Below are positions 8,048 to 15,064 of a DNA stretch of 25,457 nucleotides, piece by piece. Each line of letters begins with the position of its first letter. Position 1 is the stretch's first letter. Origin of the DNA: DATBDM01 sp036269915. Lineage in GTDB: Bacteria; Actinomycetota; Thermoleophilia; Solirubrobacterales; Solirubrobacteraceae. The DNA lies in NCBI GenBank assembly GCA_036269915.1, contig DATBDM010000098.1, positions 1 to 25,457 on the forward strand, written 5' to 3'. The translations under genes and the position numbers were made by a program. The notes beneath the pieces are model-generated. The model saw nothing but the letters and a program-made list of their open reading frames with translations, ran no database searches and was not told the origin of the DNA.

Positions 8048-8368
8048 GTGCGCCCGAACCGGCTCATCCTGCTCGTCCTGGTCTCCGCCGCCGCGGCGCT
8101 CGCCGCGACCGTCGGCGTGCTGCAGGGCGCGACCGGGCTGATCCATCTGCTCCTCGACGTCGCGCCGTTCCTGCTCGTCGCCGGCGTCCTGCTGGCCGGT
8201 CGCTTCCCGGGCGAGGACCGGATCATCGCGCGCCGCGCCGTTGCGCCGGCCGCGCGGCTACGGCCCGAGCGCCGCAACTGGCCCGCGCGCCGTGAGCGCG
8301 CCCTCGCCTCGGTCGTGGCCCGCGGGCCGCGGCAGCTGCGCGGGCCGCCCGTGCCCGCCGCCGCCTGA
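8048..8368 (+). CDS. small hypothetical membrane protein
   Basis: A GTG start at 8048 gives 106 residues with two membrane segments (about 5-25 and 30-50) and a basic, Arg- and Pro-rich cytoplasmic tail. I do not recognise a family. It lies 42 bases after znuA, with TACCCT some 13 bases upstream of the start as a possible -10 (leaderless or nearly so). It might share the znuA transcript, but nothing in the sequence links it to zinc. Confidence 0.5.
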   Translation: MRPNRLILLVLVSAAAALAATVGVLQGATGLIHLLLDVAPFLLVAGVLLAGRFPGEDRIIARRAVAPAARLRPERRNWPARRERALASVVARGPRQLRGPPVPAAA

Positions 8369-8382
8369 CGATCGCCCGAGGA

Positions 8383-8396
8383 GCCGCGTACGCGGC
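8383..8396. promoter_or_regulatory. 14-bp perfect palindrome ahead of the copper genes
   Basis: GCCGCGTACGCGGC is self-complementary and lies 68 bases upstream of the first gene of the copper set. It has no spacer for a hairpin loop, so an operator is more likely than a terminator. It is not a CsoR or CueR box that I recognise, and GC-rich palindromes arise easily here. Confidence 0.3.
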
Positions 8397-8463
8397 GTGA
8401 TGCGGGTGTCGGGTGGTCGTCCCACGCATTCGCATCCTTCCCCGACGATCCAAGGAGGTCCCG

Positions 8464-9156
8464 CTGCGGACCCTCATCGCGGTCGTCGCGGCGGTGCTGC
8501 TCCTCGCCGGAGCGCCCGTGGCGCTGGCCCACCAGGGCAATCCGAACTACCGTTCGGTGGTGACGCAGGTCACGCCCTCGACACCGAGCCTGCACCTGTC
8601 CGTCCTGAACTTCGACGACCGGCTGCTGATCGAGAACTTCAGCGGCAAGCCCGTCGTGATCATGGGCTACGACGACAAGCCATACGCGCGCGTGCTGGCC
8701 GACCGGACGGTGCAGGTGAACACGAACTCGCCGGCCTACTACCTCAACGGCGACCGCACGGCGACCGAGACGGTGCCCAAGGGCCTGCCGGCGACGCCTC
8801 GCTGGCAGACGCAGTCGCGCTCCGGGCGCTTCGAGTGGCACGACCACCGCATGCACTGGATGGGCGCGCAGGATCCTCCGCAGCTGCATGACAAGAGCAA
8901 GCGCACGCACATCTTCGACTGGCGCGTGCCGATCAGCGTCGGCGGCACGACGGGGAAGATCACCGGGACGCTGACCTGGGTCCCGCTGGCCGGCGGCAGC
9001 GTGCCGGTGGCCCTGATCGGCGGCATCACGATCGTGCTCATCGCCATGAGCCTGGGGGTCTTCGCGCTCCGTCGGCGCCGCTTCGACGACCCGACACGCG
9101 GCGACGCGCAGGAGGACGGCGACCGCGGCCCCGGCCCGGCCGCCGAGGCGTGGTGA
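8464..9156 (+). CDS. secreted, membrane-anchored His/Met-containing protein of the copper set
   Basis: A strong ribosome site AAGGAGGT (8452-8459) points to CTG at 8464, the only near-cognate start at proper distance. From there the protein begins with a textbook signal peptide (RTLIAVVAAVLLLAG, cleaved after ALA-22). An in-frame GTG at 8413 would add 17 arginine-rich residues and place the ribosome site inside the gene. The 230-residue product has an extracytoplasmic beta-rich domain with HDHRMHWM (126-133), a plausible copper ligand cluster, a membrane helix (about 180-200) and an acidic tail. I know this type only as a conserved hypothetical protein near copper genes. Its stop overlaps the CopCD start, so it is the first gene of that operon. 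Confidence 0.7.
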   Translation: MRTLIAVVAAVLLLAGAPVALAHQGNPNYRSVVTQVTPSTPSLHLSVLNFDDRLLIENFSGKPVVIMGYDDKPYARVLADRTVQVNTNSPAYYLNGDRTATETVPKGLPATPRWQTQSRSGRFEWHDHRMHWMGAQDPPQLHDKSKRTHIFDWRVPISVGGTTGKITGTLTWVPLAGGSVPVALIGGITIVLIAMSLGVFALRRRRFDDPTRGDAQEDGDRGPGPAAEAW

Positions 9157-10958
9157 TCCGCCGCGCGCTGATCGCCGCCGCCCTCGCGGGCGTGCTCGCC
9201 GGCTGGCTCGCGCTCGGCCTCGGCGCCGTCGTCCCCTCACAGGCGCAGGCGCACGCGACACTCGAGCGGACGACGCCGGAGCGCGGCGCGTCACTCGCCC
9301 ACCCGCCGGCGCAGGTGAGCTTCGGCTTCGACGAGTCGGTCGACGCGACCCTCGGCGCGGTGAAGGTGTTCGACGCGCATGGACGTCCCGTGCAGCAGGG
9401 CGCGGCGTTCCATCCCGGCGGCAACGGGTCGATCGTGGCCGTGCGGCTTCCGTCGACCCTGCCGCACGGCGACTACACGGCGACCTACCGGGTGATCTCG
9501 GCCGACTCGCATCCCGTCTCGGGCGGATTCACCTTCAGCATCGGGCCGGGCGGCGCTGCGGGCGCGGGCGGCGCGGCCGCTCCCTCGGTCGAGCACCTCC
9601 TGCACGGCCAGACCGCCGGGCCGGTGACCGCGACCGCCTTCTCGATCGTCCGTGCGCTGCAGTACGCGGCGATCGCGCTGGGTCTCGGCACCGTCCTCTT
9701 CCTGCTCGTCAGCTGGCTGCCCGCGCTGGCCGAGGTGAGCGGCGGCGGTGTGGCGTGGTGGGTCGCGAGCGCGGCGTTCGCCGCGCGGGTCCGCGTGCTG
9801 CTGCTGGCCGCGGCGGGCGCGGGCGCGGTGTCGGCGGTGCTCGCGATCGGCCTCGAGGCGGCGACCGGGGAGGGCGAGTCGCTGTGGTCGGCGGCGCGCG
9901 CCAGCGTGGTCGGCGACGTGCTGGCGACCCGCTTCGGCGTCGTCTGGGGCCTGGCGCTCCTGATCTGGCTGGCGTTCGGGGGCGCCGTCCTCGCCCACCG
10001 CGCGCCGGTGCCGGCGATGCGTCCCGCGGCCGTCGGGGCCGCCGGGCTCGCGCTCCCCGGCGCCCGCTCCCTGCTGGCGCTCGCGGTGCCGCTCGGCGCC
10101 CTCGCGCTGCTGCCGGCCCTGGCCGGCCACGGCTCGGTGGAGTCGCCGGTCGCGCTGCTGCTGCCGGCGAACGTGCTGCACGTGCTGGCGATGGCGGCCT
10201 GGCTCGGCGGGATCGCCGTCCTCGTGCTCGCGCTGCGGGCGGCGACCTCGCGGCTCGACCTGCCCGACCGGACGCCGCTGCTCGTCGCGGTCGTCGGGCG
10301 CTTCTCGCAGATGGCGGGCATCGCGTTCGCGGTGCTGCTCGCCTCCGGCGTGATCCAGGGGATCGTCGAGGTCGCGAGCGTGCCCGCGCTGGTCGACACG
10401 GCGTTCGGCCGGGCCGTGCTGATCAAGCTCGTCCTCTTCACCGCCCTCGTCGGCCTCGGCTGGGTCAACCGCTCACGGATCCTGCCGCAGCTGCGGGCCG
10501 CGGGCGGCTCGCCGGCCCAGGCCGGGCTGCTGCTGCGGCGCACGCTGCGCGTGGAGCTCGCGCTCGGAATCGCGGCACTCGCCGTCACTGGGGCGCTCGC
10601 GGGCTACCCGCCCTCGACCGCCGTCTCGAGCGGCCCCGTGAGTCGTGACGCGGACGTCGGCGACGCGCACCTGCAGGCGACCGTCGACCCGGCGCGCTCG
10701 GGCGCGAACTCCGTGCACCTGTACCTCTTCGACCACCACACGGGCGCCCAGTACACGCGCGCCAAGCAGGTCACGCTCACCGCGGCGCTCCCCGCCAAGG
10801 GGATCGCCCCGATCCCGCTCGACACCCGCCCCGCGGGCCCGGGCCACTACACCGCCGCCGCGACGCTCGCTGTTCCGGGCGACTGGCGGCTCACGGTCAC
10901 CGTCCGCACGTCGGCGTTCGACGAGAACGTCGCCCGGCTCACGGTGCCGATTCGATGA
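9150..10958 (+). CDS. CopC-CopD fusion copper resistance/import protein with extra C-terminal domain
   Basis: This 602-residue protein joins three parts. Residues 1-34 are a signal peptide; 35-132 are a CopC cupredoxin-like domain whose mature N-terminus is H35 (AHATLERTTP) with a second copper-ligand histidine in SADSHPVSGGF (H121). Residues 165-485 are a CopD membrane domain of about eight helices with NVLHVLAMAAWLGG. The last 110 residues are a second extracytoplasmic beta domain (YtkA/FixH-like in pattern). CopC binds Cu2+ outside the membrane and CopD is thought to move it inwards. Starts at GTG 9150 or 9153 are both possible; the latter gives the GTGA overlap with the upstream stop. Its own end overlaps the long YcnI reading frame. 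Confidence 0.85.
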   Translation: MVIRRALIAAALAGVLAGWLALGLGAVVPSQAQAHATLERTTPERGASLAHPPAQVSFGFDESVDATLGAVKVFDAHGRPVQQGAAFHPGGNGSIVAVRLPSTLPHGDYTATYRVISADSHPVSGGFTFSIGPGGAAGAGGAAAPSVEHLLHGQTAGPVTATAFSIVRALQYAAIALGLGTVLFLLVSWLPALAEVSGGGVAWWVASAAFAARVRVLLLAAAGAGAVSAVLAIGLEAATGEGESLWSAARASVVGDVLATRFGVVWGLALLIWLAFGGAVLAHRAPVPAMRPAAVGAAGLALPGARSLLALAVPLGALALLPALAGHGSVESPVALLLPANVLHVLAMAAWLGGIAVLVLALRAATSRLDLPDRTPLLVAVVGRFSQMAGIAFAVLLASGVIQGIVEVASVPALVDTAFGRAVLIKLVLFTALVGLGWVNRSRILPQLRAAGGSPAQAGLLLRRTLRVELALGIAALAVTGALAGYPPSTAVSSGPVSRDADVGDAHLQATVDPARSGANSVHLYLFDHHTGAQYTRAKQVTLTAALPAKGIAPIPLDTRPAGPGHYTAAATLAVPGDWRLTVTVRTSAFDENVARLTVPIR

Positions 10959-11008
10959 TCCCATCACCCGTCAACCTGTCATTGCATCTCTCGAGGAGCC
11001 GTCATCCG

Positions 11009-11776
11009 ATGATCGTCACCAGCCGCCGCCGCGCCCGCTCGCGTCGCGCCGGCCTCGCCATCGCCCTCGCCGCGGGCGCAGCCGTCGCGCTCGCGCCGGC
11101 CGTGGCGGAGGCCCACGTCACCGTCCAGCCCACGTCGGTGCCCGCCGGCGGCTTCGTCCGCCTCGACGTCCGCGTGCCGACCGAGAGCGACACCGCGTAC
11201 ACGAAGCAGGTCACGTTGCGCCTGCCGCCGGGCTTTGCCGAGGCGTCCTACGAGCCCGTGCCCGGCTGGTCTGTGAAGGTCGCGAAGACCAAGCTGGCAA
11301 AGCCGATCCAGACCGACGACGGCCCGGTCACGGAGCAGGTCTCGACGATCACGTGGACCGGCCACGGGACGGAGGGCCGGATCCCGCCCGGCGCGTTCCA
11401 GGACTTCGGGCTCTCGGTGCAGGTCCCGGGCAAGGCGGGCGACACGCTCACCTTCAAGGCCCTGCAGACCTACAGCGACGGCAAGGTCGTCCGCTGGATC
11501 GGTCCGTCCGGCTCCGACGCTCCGGCGCCGAGCGTGAACGTGACCGCCGCCGGCGCGGCGAGCGCCGGCGGTGCGAGCACGCCGGCGCAGAGCCCAGGCG
11601 CGAACGCCTCGACGTCCTCGGACGCCGCGGACGGGTCCGGCAGCGACACGCTGGCGATCGTGGCGCTGATCGTCGGCGCGCTCGGACTGGTCGCGGGCGG
11701 GGTCGCGCTGGCGTCCGTCCGCAGCGGGCGCGCGCGGGGGACGGGCACGAGCCGCGTCGCCCGCCGGAGCGCATAG
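11009..11776 (+). CDS. ycnI: YcnI-family copper-binding protein (DUF1775)
   Basis: The ATG at 11009 sits behind GAGGAG (10993-10998) and starts a 255-residue protein with a twin-basic N-terminus and a signal peptide cleaved at AEA-HVTV. The mature protein therefore begins with H36, the copper ligand of YcnI. The DUF1775 domain follows (36-165, with PGFAEASYEPVPGWSV and ITWTG). A Ser/Ala-rich linker and a C-terminal helix (about 213-235) then anchor it outside the membrane. YcnI binds Cu2+ and works with CopCD-type importers, which matches the neighbour. The open frame extends upstream to 10955 but lacks a ribosome site there. Confidence 0.85.
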   Translation: MIVTSRRRARSRRAGLAIALAAGAAVALAPAVAEAHVTVQPTSVPAGGFVRLDVRVPTESDTAYTKQVTLRLPPGFAEASYEPVPGWSVKVAKTKLAKPIQTDDGPVTEQVSTITWTGHGTEGRIPPGAFQDFGLSVQVPGKAGDTLTFKALQTYSDGKVVRWIGPSGSDAPAPSVNVTAAGAASAGGASTPAQSPGANASTSSDAADGSGSDTLAIVALIVGALGLVAGGVALASVRSGRARGTGTSRVARRSA

Positions 11777-11794
11777 ACCGATCCGAAAGGGAGA

Positions 11795-11829
11795 CCGATC
11801 GGGCGGTGCCGACCGCGCCGCCCGATCGG
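11795..11829. terminator. hairpin ending the copper operon
   Basis: A 12-bp perfect stem, CCGATCGGGCGG (11795-11806) with CCGCCCGATCGG (11818-11829), closes an 11-base loop 18 bases after the ycnI stop. There is no T-run, as is common for actinobacterial terminators. Confidence 0.65.
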
Positions 11830-11962
11830 GTCAGGAGGCGTACGCTTCCCCCATAGCCGTTCCGCGACCCGCCGGCCATGCGCCAACCGGCGCACCGTCG
11901 CCCGGCAACCGGCCTGGGCGGGTGCCGCCGCGCCGCGAGGCGGGAGACCAGGGGACCGGCTG

Positions 11963-12382
11963 ATGTCGACCGAGGACGCCGCCGGCGCCGACGACACGGC
12001 GGAACGGCGGCTGGCCCGCGAGTGGCCCGCACTGCCGCCGACGGTCGCTGCCGCCCGCGCGGCGGCGGTCGAGTTCGCAGCGGCCGTGGGCGCCGGGCCC
12101 GCCGCGGTCGCCGCGATCAAGCTCGCGGTCTCCGAGGCGGTCACCAACATCGTCCTGCACGCCTATCGCGGCCTCGAGACGGGTCCGGTCGAGCTCGTCG
12201 CCGACTGCGACACCGAGATCATCGAGATCGCGGTGACCGACCAAGGGGTCGGCATGGTCCCGCGTACCGACAGCCCGGGCAGCGGGCTCGGCCTCCCACT
12301 CATCGCCCAGATGACGGACACCTTCGAGATCGAGCACGGCGAGCTGGGCGGCACGCGCCTGCGGATGCGCTTCAGCCTCTGA
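11963..12382 (+). CDS. RsbW-like anti-sigma factor / serine kinase (HATPase)
   Basis: The 139-residue protein is a bare GHKL ATP-binding domain. The N-box is SEAVTNIVLHAY (57-68), the G1 box DQGVGM (about 94-99) and the G2 box GSGLGLPLI (about 105-113). RsbW/SpoIIAB-type proteins of this size bind a sigma factor or phosphorylate an anti-sigma-factor antagonist of the STAS type. No STAS partner or alternative group-3 sigma gene is adjacent. The ECF42 gene downstream belongs to a family not known to use such partners, so the target lies elsewhere. The ATG at 11963 has AGGGGA about eight bases upstream. It is isolated by hairpins on both sides. Confidence 0.8.
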   Translation: MSTEDAAGADDTAERRLAREWPALPPTVAAARAAAVEFAAAVGAGPAAVAAIKLAVSEAVTNIVLHAYRGLETGPVELVADCDTEIIEIAVTDQGVGMVPRTDSPGSGLGLPLIAQMTDTFEIEHGELGGTRLRMRFSL

Positions 12383-12395
12383 GCGCGCGCCGCCG

Positions 12396-12430
12396 GAACC
12401 TGATGTCGAAACCCTCCAGGTTCGTTCGTC
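12396..12430 (+). promoter_or_regulatory. ECF42-type promoter with overlapping inverted repeat
   Basis: TGTCGA (12404-12409) followed after 17 bases by CGTC (12427-12430) fits the -35/-10 pair described for ECF42 sigma factors, which drive their own DGPF partner genes. The DGPF gene starts 54 bases further on. A 7-bp inverted repeat, GAACCTG (12396-12402) and CAGGTTC (12417-12423), overlaps the -35 and the spacer. It could be an operator, or a weak terminator for the upstream gene. Confidence 0.6.
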
Positions 12431-12483
12431 GTCCCTTGTACAGGCGGTCGACGGGGCCGCCGTGAGTCCCCCAGGAGGACACG

Positions 12484-12909
12484 ATGCGTTTCATGGCGAT
12501 GGTCAAGGCGACGCCCGAGAGCGAAGCCGGCGTGATGCCGAGCCGCGAGCTGCTCGACGCGATGAACGCCTACAACGAGGAGCTCGTCAAGGCCGGCGTG
12601 ATGCTCGCCGGCGAGGGCCTACACCCGAGCTCCAAGGGCGCGCGCGTGCGCTTCGACGGGTCCGAGCGGACCGTCATCGACGGCCCGTTCACCGAGACCA
12701 AGGAGCTCGTCGCGGGCTTCTGGATCCTCCAGTGCAAGTCGCGTGAGGAGGCGCTCGAGTGGGTCAAGCGCTGCCCCAACCCGATGGAGGGACCGTCCGA
12801 GATCGAGCTGCGCCAGGTCTTCGAGGCCGAGGACTTCGGCGACGCGATGACGCCCGAGTTGCGCGAGGCCGAGGAGCGCCTGCGCGCGCAGGCCGAGGCC
12901 AACCGCTAG
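12484..12909 (+). CDS. YCII-related DGPF-domain protein
   Basis: This 141-residue protein has the ferredoxin-like YCII fold of the DGPF subgroup: MRFMAMVKA at the start, LAGEGLHPSSKGARV (41-55) and the name-giving DGPF at 66-69, followed by TETKELVAGFWI. DGPF proteins are genomic partners of ECF42 sigma factors and their genes are the usual ECF42 targets. Their biochemical role is not settled. A good ribosome site AGGAGG (12473-12478) precedes the ATG. It lies between an ECF42-type promoter and the sigma gene, which is the standard arrangement. Confidence 0.88.
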   Translation: MRFMAMVKATPESEAGVMPSRELLDAMNAYNEELVKAGVMLAGEGLHPSSKGARVRFDGSERTVIDGPFTETKELVAGFWILQCKSREEALEWVKRCPNPMEGPSEIELRQVFEAEDFGDAMTPELREAEERLRAQAEANR

Positions 12910-12931
12910 CACTCCCGCACGGCGCGTCTCC

Positions 12932-12955
12932 GCAGCATCCCGTCGCGGATGCTGC
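12932..12955 (+). terminator. hairpin between the DGPF and sigma genes
   Basis: GCAGCATCC (12932-12940) and GGATGCTGC (12947-12955) form a perfect 9-bp stem with a 6-base loop, 22 bases after the DGPF stop and 15 bases before the sigma start codon. It probably reduces read-through from the strong DGPF promoter into the sigma gene. It could also act as a processing site. Confidence 0.6.
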
Positions 12956-12970
12956 TGAGATTGCCCGTGC

Positions 12971-14306
12971 GTGCAGACACTGGAGGCACATCGCGCGATC
13001 GAGGCGGTCTGGCGGATCGAGTCGGCCCGCCTGATCGCCGGCCTGACCCGCATCGTCCACGACGTGGGTCGCGCGGAGGAGCTCGCCCAGGACGCGCTGG
13101 TCGCCGCGCTCGAGCAGTGGCCGGCGACCGGCGTCCCCGAGAACCCGGGCGCGTGGCTGATGACGACCGCGCGCAACCGCTCGATCGACGCGCTGCGCCG
13201 CCGCGAGACGCTCGAGCGCAAGGTGCAGGAGCTGGGCCGCGAGCTCGGCACCGTCCAGGAGCCGGACCTCGCCGCCGAGATCGACGACCACGTCGGCGAC
13301 GACCTGCTGCGGCTGGTGTTCATCGCCTGCCACCCCGTGCTCTCGACCGAGGCGCGCGTCGCGCTGACGCTGCGCCTGCTCGGCGGCCTGACGACCGACG
13401 AGATCGCGCGCGCCTTTCTCGCTCCCGAAGCGACGATCGCGCAGCGCATCGTCCGTGCCAAGCGCGCGCTCGCCGCCGCGCGCGTTCCTCGTCCCCAAGG
13501 CGACGGTCGCCCAGCGCGTCGTGCGCGCGAAGAAGACGCTCGCGGACGCGCGCGTGCCCTTCGAGCTGCCGGCGCCCGAGCAGCTCGAGGCGCGTCTGGC
13601 CTCGGTGCTCGAGGTGATCTATCTCGTGTTCAACGAGGGCTACTCGGCGACGGCGGGCGAGGACTGGATCCGGCCGGAGCTCTGCGAGGAGGCGCTGCGG
13701 CTCGGCCGCATCGTCGCGGAGCTCATGCCCGAGGAGCCCGAGGTCCACGGGCTCGCGGCGCTGATGGAGCTCCAGGCGTCGCGGCTGCGCGCGCGGGTCG
13801 GGCCGGCGGGGGAGGCGGTGCTGCTGCCCGATCAGGACCGTGCCCGCTGGGATCGGCTGCTGATCGGTCGCGGGCTCGTGGCGCTCGAACGTGCGCGGCG
13901 GCTCGCCCGTCCCGCCGGCCCGTACGTGCTGCAGGCGGAGATCGCCGCCTGCCATGCGCAAGCCCCGACGGCGGAGCAGACCGACTGGGCGCGGATCGCC
14001 GCGCTCTACGCCGCGCTCGCGCAGCGCATGGGCTCGCCCGTGATCGAGCTCAACCGCGCCGTCGCGCTGGGGATGGCGCTCGGACCGGCCGCCGGGCTCG
14101 AGCTGGTCGACGAGCTGCGCGACGAGCCGGCGCTGGCCGACTACCACCTGCTCTCGAGCGTGCGCGGCGATCTGCTGGAGAAGCTCGGCCGCCGGGCGGA
14201 GGCGCGCGCCGAGTTCGAGCGCGCCGCCTCGATGACCCGCAACGCGCGCGAGCGGGAGCTCCTGCGCGACCGGGCGGCCGCCTGTGAGACCGGCGCGGTG
14301 CGCTGA
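12971..14306 (+). pseudogene. ECF42-type sigma factor, frameshifted by a 70-bp internal duplication
   Basis: From GTG 12971 one frame encodes sigma regions 2 and 4: SARLIAGLTRIV, the helix AEELAQDALVAALEQWP, NPGAWLMTTARNRSIDALRRR and the region-4 start LTTDEIARAFLAPEATIAQ. After about 13481 this frame turns into arginine-rich nonsense. The next frame (usable from GTG 13455) repeats the recognition region as AFLVPKATVAQRVVRAKKTL. It then continues with the ECF42 C-terminal part: VIYLVFNEGYSAT, then TPR-like helices to 14306 (LNRAVALGMALG, SSVRGDLLEKLGR). Removing either 70-bp copy restores one 421-residue frame, the normal family size. The C-terminal extension has been reported as needed for ECF42 activity. 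So the gene is broken, made as two proteins, or rescued by frameshifting; a sequence error is also possible. Confidence 0.7.
13412..13551 (+). repeat. diverged 70-bp tandem duplication in sigma region 4
   Basis: Bases 13412-13481 and 13482-13551 match at about 52 of 70 positions with no gap. They encode FLAPEATIAQRIVRAK and FLVPKATVAQRVVRAK in different frames. The unit is not a multiple of three, so it causes the frameshift. The divergence suggests a junction between two related sigma genes rather than recent slippage. Confidence 0.75.
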
Positions 14307-14702
14307 GTGCGCGCGGACCCGCGCGAGCTCGCCGCGATCTTCTGCGGCGGCTTCCTCGGTGCGGTCGCGCGCGCCGAGCTGGGCGAATGGCTCCCGCATT
14401 CGGCGTCGTCGTGGCCGTGGGCGACGTTCATCGTCAACGTCGTCGGCGCGTTCGTGCTCGGCTACGTCGTCACGCGCCTGCAGGAGCGCCTCCCGCTCTC
14501 GGCCTACCGCCGGCCGTTCCTCGGTACGGGGCTCTGCGGCGCGCTGACCACGTTCTCGACCGTGCAGGTCGAGATACTGGCGATGCTCGACGGCCGGCAC
14601 GTCGCGCTCGCCGTCGCCTACGTCGCGGCGAGCGTGTCGCTCGGGTTCCTCGCGGTGGCGGCGGCGACCAACCTCGTGCGGCGCGGGGTCGTGCGGGCAT
14701 GA
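14307..14702 (+). CDS. crcB: CrcB/Fluc fluoride channel subunit 1
   Basis: A GTG at 14307 directly follows the sigma stop (TGA-GTG). The 131-residue protein has four membrane helices and the Fluc signature: GGFLGAVARAELGEW near the start, FIVNVVGAFVLGY (41-53) with the conserved Asn, and GLCGALTTFSTVQVE (74-88). Fluc channels let fluoride leave the cell and protect it from this toxic ion. Many high-GC bacteria make them as heterodimers of two small subunits encoded side by side, as here. No fluoride riboswitch can be present, as there is no leader between the sigma gene and this one. Confidence 0.93.
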   Translation: MRADPRELAAIFCGGFLGAVARAELGEWLPHSASSWPWATFIVNVVGAFVLGYVVTRLQERLPLSAYRRPFLGTGLCGALTTFSTVQVEILAMLDGRHVALAVAYVAASVSLGFLAVAAATNLVRRGVVRA

Positions 14703-15064
14703 GCGCCGGCGTGCTGCTCGGCCTCGGGCTGCTCGGGGGCGTCGGGGCCATCGCCCGCTTCCTGCTCGACGGCGCGGTCTCGGCACGGCTCGGCCGCGCG
14801 TTCCCCTACGGCACGCTCGCCGTCAACCTGAGCGGCGCCTTCGCGCTCGGAGTGCTCGTCGGCGCGCAGCTCGGCGAGAACGCCTACGCGCTCGCCGGGA
14901 CCGGCTTCGCCGGCGCGTACACGACGTTCAGCACCTGGATGCTCGAGACGCACCGGCTCGCGGAGGACGGGCGGACCCGCGCGGCCGTGGCGAACCTCGC
15001 GGTCAGCCTCGCCCTCGGGCTGCTCGCGGCCTGGCTCGGGCGCGAGGCGGGAGGGCTGCTGTGA
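14699..15064 (+). CDS. crcB: CrcB/Fluc fluoride channel subunit 2
   Basis: The ATG at 14699 overlaps the stop of the first crcB (ATGA). The 121-residue protein again has four helices, with GGVGAIARFLLDG (13-25), TLAVNLSGAFALG (39-51) and GFAGAYTTFSTWMLE (69-83). These carry the channel Asn and the TTFST segment whose Thr/Ser line the central sodium and fluoride sites. It should pair with the preceding subunit in the dual-topology dimer. Its stop overlaps the start of the triple-DUF190 gene (GTGA), so the three are translated as a unit. Confidence 0.93.
   Translation: MSAGVLLGLGLLGGVGAIARFLLDGAVSARLGRAFPYGTLAVNLSGAFALGVLVGAQLGENAYALAGTGFAGAYTTFSTWMLETHRLAEDGRTRAAVANLAVSLALGLLAAWLGREAGGLL

Noticed and set aside
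13482..14287. Continuation of the first sigma frame to 14287 as a genuine fusion domain
   Set aside because: It is Arg/Gly-rich nonsense, while the neighbouring frame over the same bases encodes the conserved ECF42 C-terminal region.
14200..14310. Fluoride riboswitch ahead of crcB
   Set aside because: crcB1 starts one base after the sigma stop codon, leaving no leader in which the aptamer could lie.
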